From: an uncultured Dorea sp. | GTDB lineage: Bacteria > Bacillota > Clostridia > Lachnospirales > Lachnospiraceae | Length of the DNA: 8,199 nucleotides | Assembly: GCA_934307335.1 (NCBI GenBank) | Contig: CAKRCL010000063.1 | Coordinates: 1 to 8,199, forward strand | Direction of reading: 5' to 3' | Shown here: one piece after another, positions 1 to 5,485 of the stretch | How positions within the stretch are numbered: position 1 is the first letter of the stretch | Layout: the number at the start of each line of letters is the position of its first letter | Translations under genes and position numbers: made by a program | Notes under the pieces: generated by a model | Databases searched by the model: none | The model's input: only the letters and a program-made list of their open reading frames with translations | Told to the model about the DNA's origin: nothing

Positions 1-96
1 CCCGCCCGCTTATGTGGGAGCAAGGAATTCTACCCTCAAATGGGCAGAAAAATATTGTATCACGGTTATCTACTATAACACATGACACCCTTGATT
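1..96. other. Left-edge non-coding stretch, possibly 5' part of an RNA or leader read leftwards
   Basis: No open reading frame is supported here. Read on the minus strand, downstream of the promoter at 72-100, the sequence can form a hairpin: CTGCCC (47-42), loop ATTTGA, GGGTAG (35-30), which is 6 bp with one G-U pair. It is followed by a G/C-rich segment ending at the window edge. This could be the beginning of a structured non-coding RNA or of a leader for a gene to the left. I do not recognise a known RNA family in it. The call depends on sequence outside the window. Confidence 0.3.
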
Positions 97-100
97 TCAA
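72..100 (-). promoter_or_regulatory. Sigma-A-like promoter reading out of the left edge
   Basis: On the minus strand, TTGAAA (100-95) is separated by 17 bases from TATAGT (77-72). Each box matches the sigma-A consensus at 5 of 6 positions. The -35 box overlaps the TGA stop codon of the DUF951 gene (99-97). The predicted start is near 65, transcribing leftwards. A second, extended -10-like TGATACAAT lies at 62-54. No gene inside the window is served by it, so the target lies to the left. Confidence 0.5.
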
Positions 101-285
101 GCCTTTTTCTTCAAATCTTTTGTGTTTTTTTCAACTAGTTTACGCGCTGTCATAATCTGATGTCCACATCCCATACATTTCAAACGGAAATCCGCACCCA
201 CGCGTAAAATTTCCCATTCCCGGCTTCCACATGGATGTGGTTTTTTCAATGTTACGATGTCACCGACTTCATAATTATATTCCAT
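97..285 (-). CDS. DUF951 family small zinc-binding-like protein
   Basis: This 62-residue protein has the typical size and pattern of the DUF951 (YyzM-like) family of Firmicutes: an N-terminal VGDIVTLKKPHPCG segment, a WEILRVG strand, then KCMGCGHQIM and a basic tail. Cys19, Cys37, Cys40 and His42 could ligate a metal; this is inferred from their spacing. The family has no firmly established biochemical role, and a nucleic-acid-binding beta-barrel is a common guess. The ATG start is supported by AGGAGG at 298-293 with a 7-base spacer. The gene begins only 18 bases downstream of the sortase stop on the same strand, so the two are probably co-transcribed. No terminator is evident after it. Confidence 0.85.
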   Translation of the reverse strand: MEYNYEVGDIVTLKKPHPCGSREWEILRVGADFRLKCMGCGHQIMTARKLVEKNTKDLKKKA

Positions 286-303
286 GGTGTTTCCTCCTCT
301 ATA

Positions 304-1092
304 TTATCTCTGGTTCTCTTTCTCTTTCACACCAATTACAACAAAACGGTGTTCATCACTTGCACCGGTACATGTCGAAAGCGTCACTACAGAATCTGAT
401 GTCGTGACCTCCACTCCTGTATCATAAATTGCAATGTGCTTCGTCATATCCAGATATGACTGATATGCCTCATCATTTTCAAATCCTGTCAGATACACAT
501 CATCCGTATCTTTCACAGTTGCGGCACTATAAATATGATATACAATTTCTCTGCCATCCGGCGTATAAATATAAAAATACGGATTATCTTTCCAAAAATC
601 TTTATCCTTGTATTCGTCAAGCTTTCGGAACATGGAACCATCTTTCATACGATGTCCATAAATAATAGAATTACGGTCATTAAAATTAGAATTATTTCCT
701 GCATTCAAAAAAATCGTTCCAAGTGTATTGTCATTATCTGAAAATGTTTTATGCAGATACTTTTCATTATCTGTTGTCTGAACGATTGGATAATTGATGA
801 TCGATGGTTCCGGATAGAACCGGATCCACCCAATTGTGTCAGCATTAATTCCCTTTAATTCATCAAAATTTACAGAAAATCCTTGTTCCGGCTCATTATC
901 ATTATCAATTGCCAGACTCTGAACCTTCTTATATTCATCACGCCCCTTTGCATAACCACTTATGATTTTTACCAATTGAAACGCTGAAATACAAAATACG
1001 ACCAACGCCACCAATAATATAATATTAGATATGATGCTTGCTTTTCCTTTTTTTACTCTACGTCCGCGATGCGGTCTTCTACCTTCTCTCAT
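304..1092 (-). CDS. Class B sortase (cell-surface transpeptidase)
   Basis: Sortases cut a C-terminal sorting signal of a secreted protein and join it to cell-wall peptidoglycan or to another protein. This 262-residue protein has a very basic N-terminus (RRPHRGRRVKKGK) followed by one hydrophobic segment at about residues 20-42, which fits an N-in membrane anchor with the enzyme outside. The catalytic triad is visible: His147 in SIIYGH, Cys241 in VTLSTCTG, and Arg249 in HRFVVIG. Phrases such as IGWIRF, INYPIVQ and GTIFLN are typical of class B. GAGGGG at 1103-1098 sits 5 bases before the ATG. A promoter candidate lies about 50 bases upstream. No sorting-signal substrate is encoded in the window, so its target (iron-uptake surface protein, pilin or other) cannot be named, and calling it srtB would overreach. 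Confidence 0.93.
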   Translation of the reverse strand: MREGRRPHRGRRVKKGKASIISNIILLVALVVFCISAFQLVKIISGYAKGRDEYKKVQSLAIDNDNEPEQGFSVNFDELKGINADTIGWIRFYPEPSIINYPIVQTTDNEKYLHKTFSDNDNTLGTIFLNAGNNSNFNDRNSIIYGHRMKDGSMFRKLDEYKDKDFWKDNPYFYIYTPDGREIVYHIYSAATVKDTDDVYLTGFENDEAYQSYLDMTKHIAIYDTGVEVTTSDSVVTLSTCTGASDEHRFVVIGVKEKENQR

Positions 1093-1144
1093 ATTTTCCC
1101 CTCTTAATATCTTAACGATTTGTTATTTTCAGATCCTTCTATCT

Positions 1145-1150
1145 GTTATA
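1145..1150 (-). promoter_or_regulatory. Possible -10 box for the sortase-DUF951 operon
   Basis: On the minus strand TATAAC (1150-1145) matches the -10 consensus at 5 of 6 positions and would start RNA near 1138, about 46 bases before the sortase ATG. No good -35 box is found at 16-18 bases: TGAGAC is weak, and TTGAAT lies 21 bases away. It may need an activator or may be fortuitous. Confidence 0.3.
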
Positions 1151-1207
1151 CTAGCACATTCCTATTGTCTCATTCAATTATTTTATATTTTTTTAATTTG
1201 CAGTTTA

Positions 1208-1235
1208 TTGACTTTCTTCGCCCCTGGCGTATGAT
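1208..1235 (+). promoter_or_regulatory. Sigma-A-like promoter for the zinc-ribbon/DUF5685/DnaJ operon
   Basis: TTGACT (1208-1213), 16 bases, then TATGAT (1230-1235); both boxes are 5 of 6 to consensus. The expected start, near 1242, is only about 17 bases before the ATG at 1259 and just before the AGGAGG at 1244-1249. The mRNA would therefore have an unusually short leader. Confidence 0.6.
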
Positions 1236-1258
1236 TGTTAAATAGGAGGCTGATACTT

Positions 1259-1663
1259 ATGAAAGAAAAATTACAACGCTTTATGTATGGAAGATATGGG
1301 CTGGACTCATTTGGTAGATTTACAATTATTGTGTCACTGGTACTGATGCTTTTATCAAACTTTGTACCGATCAGACTCGGAAGTGTACTCTCACTACTGT
1401 GCTGGGCGCTTTTAATCTACACATATTTCCGTATGTTTTCAAGGCAGACATACAAACGTGCATGTGAAAATCAAATGTATCTGACAAAAACTGCAAAGGT
1501 TCGACATTTTTTTACTTCGCAAAAAAATATGATGGCTCAGAGAAAAACACACCATATTTATAAATGTCCGACCTGTAAACAGAAAATTCGTGTTCCGAAA
1601 GGCAAAGGGCGCATCGAGATCCGGTGTCCAAAATGCAACACGACATTTATTAAAAAGAGTTAA
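1259..1663 (+). CDS. Two-TM membrane protein with C-terminal zinc ribbon
   Basis: This is a 134-residue protein I cannot place in a named family. Two hydrophobic segments (about residues 20-37 and 41-58) form a tight hairpin joined by a short NFVPIRLG turn. A basic linker follows, and then a zinc-ribbon: CPTC at 103-106 and CPKC at 123-126, separated by a lysine/arginine-rich knuckle (KIRVPKGKGRIEIR). The four cysteines would bind one zinc ion, and the positive-inside rule puts the ribbon in the cytoplasm. An in-frame TTG at 1235 would add eight residues, but it overlaps the promoter and ribosome site. The ATG at 1259 with AGGAGG at 1244-1249 is therefore preferred. It is the first gene of an operon; the next gene starts 15 bases after its stop. 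A role in recruiting the downstream J protein or DUF5685 protein to the membrane is possible but is only inference. Confidence 0.82.
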   Translation: MKEKLQRFMYGRYGLDSFGRFTIIVSLVLMLLSNFVPIRLGSVLSLLCWALLIYTYFRMFSRQTYKRACENQMYLTKTAKVRHFFTSQKNMMAQRKTHHIYKCPTCKQKIRVPKGKGRIEIRCPKCNTTFIKKS

Positions 1664-1678
1664 GTAAAGGAACTTTTT

Positions 1679-2539
1679 ATGTTTGGATATATTGCAATCA
1701 ACAAAGCTGAAATGAAATTCAAAGACTACGATATGTATCAGTCGTACTATTGTGGTCTTTGTCGTCGTCTGAAAGACAGCTATGGAAAACGCGGACAATT
1801 GACATTATCTTATGATATGACATTTCTTATTGTTCTGCTCACAGGACTCTATGAGCCAAAAACCATATCCGGCAAAACACGCTGTATCGCGCACCCGTTC
1901 GAACAACATCCAACTTGTATCAACGAATATACAGATTACGCAGCTGCTATGAACCTGGTTCTCTCTTATTATAAATGTAAGGATGACTGGATTGACGAGC
2001 ACAAGAAAAAAGGGGTTATTGCAGCCAAAGCACTGGAGTCTAAGATTAAAAAAATCGAAAATGACTATCCTCAAAAAGTGCTTGTCATTCGTACAAAGCT
2101 GGAAGAATTGGGACAATATGAACGAAAAAATGAAACAAATCTCGATCTTATGGCGGGACTTTTTGGCGACATTATGGCTGAAATTTTTGCCTGGCAACAA
2201 GATGCCTGGGAAATCTCACTACGCAAGATTGGATTTTTCTTGGGCAAATTCATTTATCTCATGGATGCCTATGAAGATGTCGAAAAAGATATTGAAAACC
2301 AGAGCTATAATCCTTTAAAGAACGCATTTCTTCAGGAAACACCTGAACAATTTGCCATGGAATGTCGTTCGCTTCTAACTATGATGATGGCAGAATGCTC
2401 CCGTGAATTCGAGCAGCTTCCCATCTTGCTTCATGTAGATATTTTAAGAAATATCTTGTATTCCGGTGTATGGTGCAGGTATACTATGGTTACGTCCAAA
2501 AGATGTGAAAACCAGAATAAGGAGAATAAAGATGAATGA
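1679..2539 (+). CDS. DUF5685 family protein with aspartate-rich, prenyl-synthase-like motifs
   Basis: This is a 286-residue, largely helical protein that I assign to the DUF5685 family from its opening MFGYI...[15 protein letters not shown] and overall layout. Visible features are Cys25-x-x-Cys28, Cys69 and Cys80 with nearby histidines (RCIAHP, EQHPTC), which could bind a metal. There is a DDWID motif at residues 102-106 and a DAYED motif at 196-200, followed by [12 protein letters not shown]. The last two resemble the paired Asp-rich motifs of squalene/phytoene synthase-type enzymes, where a DxxED segment followed by Y-x-P is typical. That link is my inference; the family has no established activity known to me. 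AAAGGA at 1666-1671 precedes the ATG. The end overlaps the dnaJ-like gene by 8 bases (ATGAATGA), indicating translational coupling. Confidence 0.82.
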   Translation: MFGYIAINKAEMKFKDYDMYQSYYCGLCRRLKDSYGKRGQLTLSYDMTFLIVLLTGLYEPKTISGKTRCIAHPFEQHPTCINEYTDYAAAMNLVLSYYKCKDDWIDEHKKKGVIAAKALESKIKKIENDYPQKVLVIRTKLEELGQYERKNETNLDLMAGLFGDIMAEIFAWQQDAWEISLRKIGFFLGKFIYLMDAYEDVEKDIENQSYNPLKNAFLQETPEQFAMECRSLLTMMMAECSREFEQLPILLHVDILRNILYSGVWCRYTMVTSKRCENQNKENKDE

Positions 2540-3299
2540 TCCATACAGCGTCCTTGGGGTCTCCCGTGGCGCTTCTGATGAAGAAATAAAAAAAGCATAC
2601 CGGTCACTGAGCCGAAAATACCATCCGGATGCAAATATCAATAACCCAAACAAAGATCAGGCTGAAGCTAAATTCAAAGAAGTCCAACAAGCTTACCAAC
2701 AGATTATGCATGAGCGCGAATATGGTGCTTCCGGCAACTATGGTAATTCTTCCGGCAGCTACGGTGGCACTGGTTCTAACGGCAGCTACAGTGACTTTGG
2801 CGGATTTGATTTCGGTGGATTCGATTTTGGTGGATTCGGCAACTTCCGTGGTTACTCCGGCCAATACCAACAGCAACGTGCAGGCGCAACTAGTAATGAA
2901 AGCGATCTTCATATGCAGGCTGCTGCCAATTTTATCAATAACGGTCGTTACCAGGAAGCAATCAATGTTCTAAACGGAATCGATAACAAAACTGCCCAGT
3001 GGTATTACTATAGTGCCATTGCAAATTCCGGTATCGGCAACAATGTAATTGCCCTCCAGCATGCAAGAGAAGCCGCACGTCTGGAACCAAACAATATTCA
3101 ATACACAACCCTCGTACAGCGTCTCGAAAGCGGTGGAAGCTGGTATCGCCAACAACAAGGTCCATATCAGACCACTTTCGTCGGTGGTGGTGACTGGTGC
3201 ATGAAACTCTGTCTGGCCAATCTCGTCTGCAACTTATGTTGCGGTGGAAGCGGACTCTGCTGCGGTGGCGGCGGAATGAACGGCGGACATTACATATAA
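2532..3299 (+). CDS. J-domain co-chaperone with TPR-like region and cysteine-string tail
   Basis: A J-domain protein stimulates Hsp70 (DnaK) ATPase activity and delivers clients to it. This 255-residue protein has a complete J domain at about residues 3-65, with the essential HPD at 31-33. It is followed by a Gly/Ser/Tyr/Phe-rich linker (about 66-115) containing a FGGFD repeat, and then a helical TPR-like region (about 125-192; [30 protein letters not shown]). The tail has seven cysteines in 22 residues (223, 227, 233, 236, 237, 243, 244) embedded in glycine. It lacks the CxxCxGxG zinc modules and beta-barrel domains of classical DnaJ, so it is a specialised J protein rather than housekeeping dnaJ. 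An in-frame upstream start at 2466 would lie inside DUF5685. The ATG at 2532 is chosen because AAGGAG lies at 2518-2523 and the J domain starts there. Confidence 0.9.
   Translation: MNDPYSVLGVSRGASDEEIKKAYRSLSRKYHPDANINNPNKDQAEAKFKEVQQAYQQIMHEREYGASGNYGNSSGSYGGTGSNGSYSDFGGFDFGGFDFGGFGNFRGYSGQYQQQRAGATSNESDLHMQAAANFINNGRYQEAINVLNGIDNKTAQWYYYSAIANSGIGNNVIALQHAREAARLEPNNIQYTTLVQRLESGGSWYRQQQGPYQTTFVGGGDWCMKLCLANLVCNLCCGGSGLCCGGGGMNGGHYI
2796..2840 (+). repeat. Three 15-bp in-frame tandem repeats (FGGFD-type) in the J protein linker
   Basis: Three consecutive 15-base units encode [10 protein letters not shown] and FGGFG at residues 89-103. The units differ only at third codon positions until the final Asp-to-Gly change, so the protein repeat is more conserved than the DNA. 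Such Gly/Phe repeats are typical of the flexible G/F region that follows a J domain. Confidence 0.85.
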
Positions 3300-3312
3300 T
3301 GAATTTAAAAGT

Positions 3313-3357
3313 TAAATTAGGACGCAGTGTTTTCATCAAACGCTGCGTCCTAATTTA
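3313..3357. terminator. Bidirectional hairpin terminator between the J-protein and MATE genes
   Basis: A 20-bp stem (3313-3332 with 3338-3357, a single T-G wobble at 3328/3342) closes a 5-base TCATC loop. It begins 14 bases after the J-protein stop and lies 18 bases beyond the MATE stop, which is on the other strand. The flanks are A/T-rich on both sides, so it can serve both convergent transcripts, although neither side has a long pure T-tract. Confidence 0.85.
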
Positions 3358-3375
3358 TTAACCGTTTTCTCTTTA

Positions 3376-4737
3376 TTACTCTATTTTCTTTAATGCTTTC
3401 TTAAATCGGCTGCTAAACAATAAAATCGTAAATGTTACTGCAAAGAAATCTGCAACTGGTTCTGCCAGATATACTCCCATAGTTGGATTTGATTTCCAAA
3501 TCAATGGCACGATAAAAATCAAAGGAATCAGAAGTACAAATTTTCTCATAACTGCCACTGCAATTGATTCCATTGCACAGCCAAGAGAGGTAAATGCCAT
3601 CTGACATGCAATCTGAATTCCGAACATAAACATCGCTGCCATGTATACCCGAAGTGCAGTCTTACTGAATTCCATCAGCACGGCATCTGAAGTGAACATA
3701 CCGACGAAAATCTGTGGACATATCTCAACAAAAGCCCATAATATTGCTGCATAACATACACTTACCTTCAGTAACAAACGAAACGTCTTTTTGACACGAT
3801 TCACATTTTTTGCCCCATAATTATAACTCAGTATCGGCTGTGCACCTTGTCCTAATCCCTGTAAAGGTAACAATGCAAATTGCATCACACTAGTCAAAAT
3901 CGTCATAGCTCCGACAGCAACATCACCGCCATATTTTAACAACGATGAATTAAAACACACTGTAATAATACTTTCACTTGCCTGCATGATAAATGTAGCA
4001 AGTCCAAGCGCCAAACTTGGCAGAATAATATTCGCCTTTAACCTCAGATTCTTTCTTTTGATTTTTAAAAATGTCTTCTTTCCAAATAAAAAACTCACTA
4101 CCCAGACACAAGAACATGCCTGTGAGATAACCGTCGCAAGAGCTGCTCCGCGTACACCCATATGCAGTCCAAATATAAAGACTGGATCCAATACAATATT
4201 GATCACTGCACCTATTAGTACAGACAACATTCCTGTCTTAGCGAATCCCTGCGCAGTAATAAATGCATTCATACCGAGAGTCAACTGTACAAAGATTGTT
4301 CCAATCGCGTAAATATTCATATAATCCGTAGCATAAGGGATTGTATTCTCACTGGCTCCAAAAGCCAGAAGAAATGTCCGATTGCCCCAAAACAGAACAA
4401 TCGTCAACACAATTGCTACAAGAATCTGCGTTGCAAAACAGTTGCCAAGTGTTTTCTCGGCATCTTCTTGATTTCCTTGTCCCATATATATAGAAGCCCT
4501 CGGTGCACCACCATTTCCTACAAGCACTGCAAATGCCGACACAATCATAATCAATGGCATACAAACACCTACACCTGTGAGTGCCAATGCACCTACTTTC
4601 GGAATATGTCCAATATAAATCCGATCCACTACATTATAGAGCATATTAATGAGCTGTGCCGCCAATGTCGGAATTGCCAGCTTTAACAAAAGCTTTCCAA
4701 CCGGCTCTGTCCCAAGAAAATCTTTATCATCTTTCAT
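3376..4737 (-). CDS. MATE family multidrug/cation efflux transporter (MepA-like)
   Basis: MATE proteins are 12-helix inner-membrane antiporters that export cationic drugs or other small molecules in exchange for Na+ or H+. This 453-residue protein has the expected length and many hydrophobic segments. Typical phrases are FLGTEPVGKLLLKLAIPTLAAQ near the start, VDRIYIG, TGVGVCMPL and, in the second half, GLGQGAQPILSYNYGA, which resemble the MepA/NorM-like branch found in Firmicutes. A GTG at 4749 would add four residues, but an AAGGTG directly abuts it. The ATG at 4737 has the same AAGGTG about 11 bases upstream and is preferred. It is a single-gene unit with a near-consensus promoter and shares a terminator with the convergent J-protein gene. 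The substrate cannot be told from sequence, and no regulator gene is adjacent. Confidence 0.93.
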   Translation of the reverse strand: MKDDKDFLGTEPVGKLLLKLAIPTLAAQLINMLYNVVDRIYIGHIPKVGALALTGVGVCMPLIMIVSAFAVLVGNGGAPRASIYMGQGNQEDAEKTLGNCFATQILVAIVLTIVLFWGNRTFLLAFGASENTIPYATDYMNIYAIGTIFVQLTLGMNAFITAQGFAKTGMLSVLIGAVINIVLDPVFIFGLHMGVRGAALATVISQACSCVWVVSFLFGKKTFLKIKRKNLRLKANIILPSLALGLATFIMQASESIITVCFNSSLLKYGGDVAVGAMTILTSVMQFALLPLQGLGQGAQPILSYNYGAKNVNRVKKTFRLLLKVSVCYAAILWAFVEICPQIFVGMFTSDAVLMEFSKTALRVYMAAMFMFGIQIACQMAFTSLGCAMESIAVAVMRKFVLLIPLIFIVPLIWKSNPTMGVYLAEPVADFFAVTFTILLFSSRFKKALKKIE

Positions 4738-4816
4738 AACTTTATTCACACCTTACTTTCATAATAATAATCTGCTTACCTAAATTACTTTTTTCTTCTG
4801 CAATCCAGTATTCATG

Positions 4817-4844
4817 ATTATACTCTTTGGTCTATCTTTGTCAA
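4817..4844 (-). promoter_or_regulatory. Near-consensus sigma-A promoter of the MATE gene
   Basis: On the minus strand TTGACA (4844-4839) and TATAAT (4822-4817) are both perfect, separated by 16 bases. RNA should start near 4810, giving a leader of about 70 bases. It points away from the tRNA-Cys promoter on the other strand. Confidence 0.85.
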
Positions 4845-4913
4845 TAATGTCATTTTATGAATTTTTTCGAAACTATCTTTTACGCATTTTCAAAATATTT
4901 TATATTTTAGGGG

Positions 4914-4942
4914 TTGACGAAACGAGAAATATTTGGTATTCT
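4914..4942 (+). promoter_or_regulatory. Promoter of tRNA-Cys
   Basis: TTGACG (4914-4919), a 17-base spacer, then TATTCT (4937-4942). RNA would begin near 4949-4951, about 10 bases before the mature tRNA 5' end. Both boxes are close to consensus and the spacing is optimal. Confidence 0.8.
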
Positions 4943-4959
4943 AAATAAGCATTCGACAT

Positions 4960-5030
4960 GGCGCCATAGCCAAGTGGTAAGGCAAAGGTCTGCAACACCT
5001 CTATCACCAGTTCAAATCTGGTTGGCGCCT
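4960..5030 (+). tRNA. tRNA-Cys (anticodon GCA)
   Basis: A complete 71-base cloverleaf can be folded. The 7-bp acceptor GGCGCCA/TGGCGCC is perfectly paired. The D arm is GCC/GGC with the AAGTGGTAA loop. The anticodon arm is AAGGT-CTGCAAC-ACCTC with GCA at 4992-4994. The T arm is ACCAG-TTCAAAT-CTGGT, and the discriminator is U73, as usual for bacterial tRNA-Cys. The 3' CCA is not encoded, so it must be added by CCA-adding enzyme. The first pair of the anticodon stem is an A-C mismatch. The gene stands alone with its own promoter and terminator. Confidence 0.96.
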
Positions 5031-5038
5031 CTTGGAAA

Positions 5039-5069
5039 CCTTGGAAATTAGATATTTCCAAGGTTTTTT
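5039..5069 (+). terminator. Intrinsic terminator of tRNA-Cys
   Basis: A perfect 10-bp stem CCTTGGAAAT / ATTTCCAAGG with a 5-base loop is followed at once by six T (5064-5069). It begins 9 bases after the tRNA 3' end. Confidence 0.93.
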
Positions 5070-5180
5070 GTTGCATTAATATCAACGGTTAAGACTTCCA
5101 TAAGATTTCCTTAAGGAATTTTCGATTTCTTTAAGACCATGCACATATTTTAGACACATTTTCTCTGTATACTTAATGTC
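5070..5180 (+). other. Intergenic segment with a palindrome and possible weak promoter
   Basis: No open reading frame longer than a few codons is seen. It contains the perfect palindrome TTCCTTAAGGAA (5107-5118), which alternatively forms a stem with 5127-5135 (CTTAAGGAA / TTCTTTAAG, one G-U). Near the right end, TATACT (5168-5173) is a -10-like box placed 8 bases before the first hairpin of the candidate RNA. Its -35 region is poor. TAGACA (5151-5156) resembles a -35 box but is too close to it. Confidence 0.35.
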
Positions 5181-5313
5181 AGATAGTTGAGAAAGACATA
5201 ACTCAACTATCTCCCCCTCATAAAGTGCGAAACGCACTTAACTCTCATTCCTTTAGATAACTATAACAACGGCAAGAAGCCCGCAGATCATATGATCCGC
5301 GGGCTTTTCCGTT
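5181..5313 (+). ncRNA. Candidate small RNA with three hairpins and a C-rich linker
   Basis: Between the tRNA terminator and the next gene lies a self-contained structured unit. Hairpin 1 is a perfect 11-bp stem (5181-5191 with 5202-5212, loop AAAGACATAA). It is followed by an unpaired CCCCC run (5213-5217), and then hairpin 2 (AAGTGCG 5223-5229 / CGCACTT 5233-5239). A mostly unpaired pyrimidine-rich stretch leads into the GC-rich terminator hairpin at 5277-5306. A -10-like TATACT at 5168-5173 would start RNA close to 5181, where hairpin 1 begins. Reading frames here stop within a few codons, so an mRNA is unlikely. The C-run could pair with Shine-Dalgarno sequences, as in C-rich sRNAs of Gram-positives. 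I do not recognise an RNA family, and the alternative is non-functional structured spacer. Confidence 0.5.
5268..5313 (+). terminator. GC-rich intrinsic terminator ending the candidate sRNA
   Basis: AAGCCCGC (5277-5284) pairs with GCGGGCTT (5299-5306). Inside it, after an A-C mismatch, lies the self-complementary GATCATATGATC. An outer AACGG (5268-5272) / CCGTT (5309-5313) can extend the stem. The run TTTT at 5305-5308 overlaps the 3' arm. No gene precedes it on the plus strand except the structured region 5181-5270, which argues that this region is transcribed. Confidence 0.75.
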
Positions 5314-5455
5314 ATCGTTTTCACAATTCAATTTCACGAAATTAATAAGCGTGCCTATCGCCTCTTGCACAGCCTTTTCAGATGATTTATGATAGAAATA
5401 AGTAGTTCATTCTAAATAGACAAATCCCTTTTCAAAATAGATTTTCATCTCAATC
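5314..5455. other. Non-coding spacer before the DUF3841 operon
   Basis: This is AT-rich spacer. I see no open reading frame, no long inverted repeat and no recognisable RNA. TAGACA (5417-5422) with TAGATT (5438-5443) resembles a weak promoter with a too-short 15-base spacer. Confidence 0.4.
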
Positions 5456-5464
5456 TGATATAAC
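5456..5464 (+). promoter_or_regulatory. Extended -10 promoter candidate for the DUF3841 operon
   Basis: TGATATAAC (5456-5464) is an extended -10 element (TG, one base, then TATAAC at 5 of 6 to consensus). No convincing -35 box is found 15-18 bases upstream, which is tolerated by extended -10 promoters. RNA would start near 5471, directly before the AGGAGG at 5472-5477, giving a leader of about 15 bases. Confidence 0.4.
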
Positions 5465-5485
5465 AGAAAATAGGAGGACATTACT

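Noticed and set aside
1235..1258. TTG start giving eight extra residues to the zinc-ribbon protein
   Set aside because: These codons are the ribosome binding site itself and overlap the -10 box; the ATG at 1259 is correctly spaced.
2466..2531. N-terminal extension of the J protein
   Set aside because: The added residues lie in the DUF5685 gene and have no J-domain similarity. The ATG at 2532 has a proper ribosome site and starts the J domain directly.
2796..2840. CRISPR-like or mobile repeat
   Set aside because: The repeat is in frame, contiguous without spacers, varies at third codon positions and encodes a G/F linker.
2962..3339. Minus-strand 125-codon open frame opposite the J-protein gene
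   Set aside because: It is antisense to a clearly coding region and extends into the terminator; its Arg/His-rich composition is typical of a shadow frame.
4738..4749. GTG start for the MATE transporter
   Set aside because: The only ribosome-site-like sequence abuts the GTG and is better spaced for the ATG at 4737.
5031..5048. Direct repeat CTTGGAAA downstream of tRNA-Cys as an attachment site
   Set aside because: One copy is the left arm of the terminator, and there is no second copy of the tRNA 3' end or any integrase, so an att site is not supported.
4900..5085. Minus-strand 61-codon open frame
   Set aside because: It runs across the tRNA-Cys gene, its promoter and its terminator; it has no ribosome site and is an antisense shadow.
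5177..5191. Small peptide starting at ATG 5177
   Set aside because: It ends after four codons (MSDS) and lacks a ribosome site.
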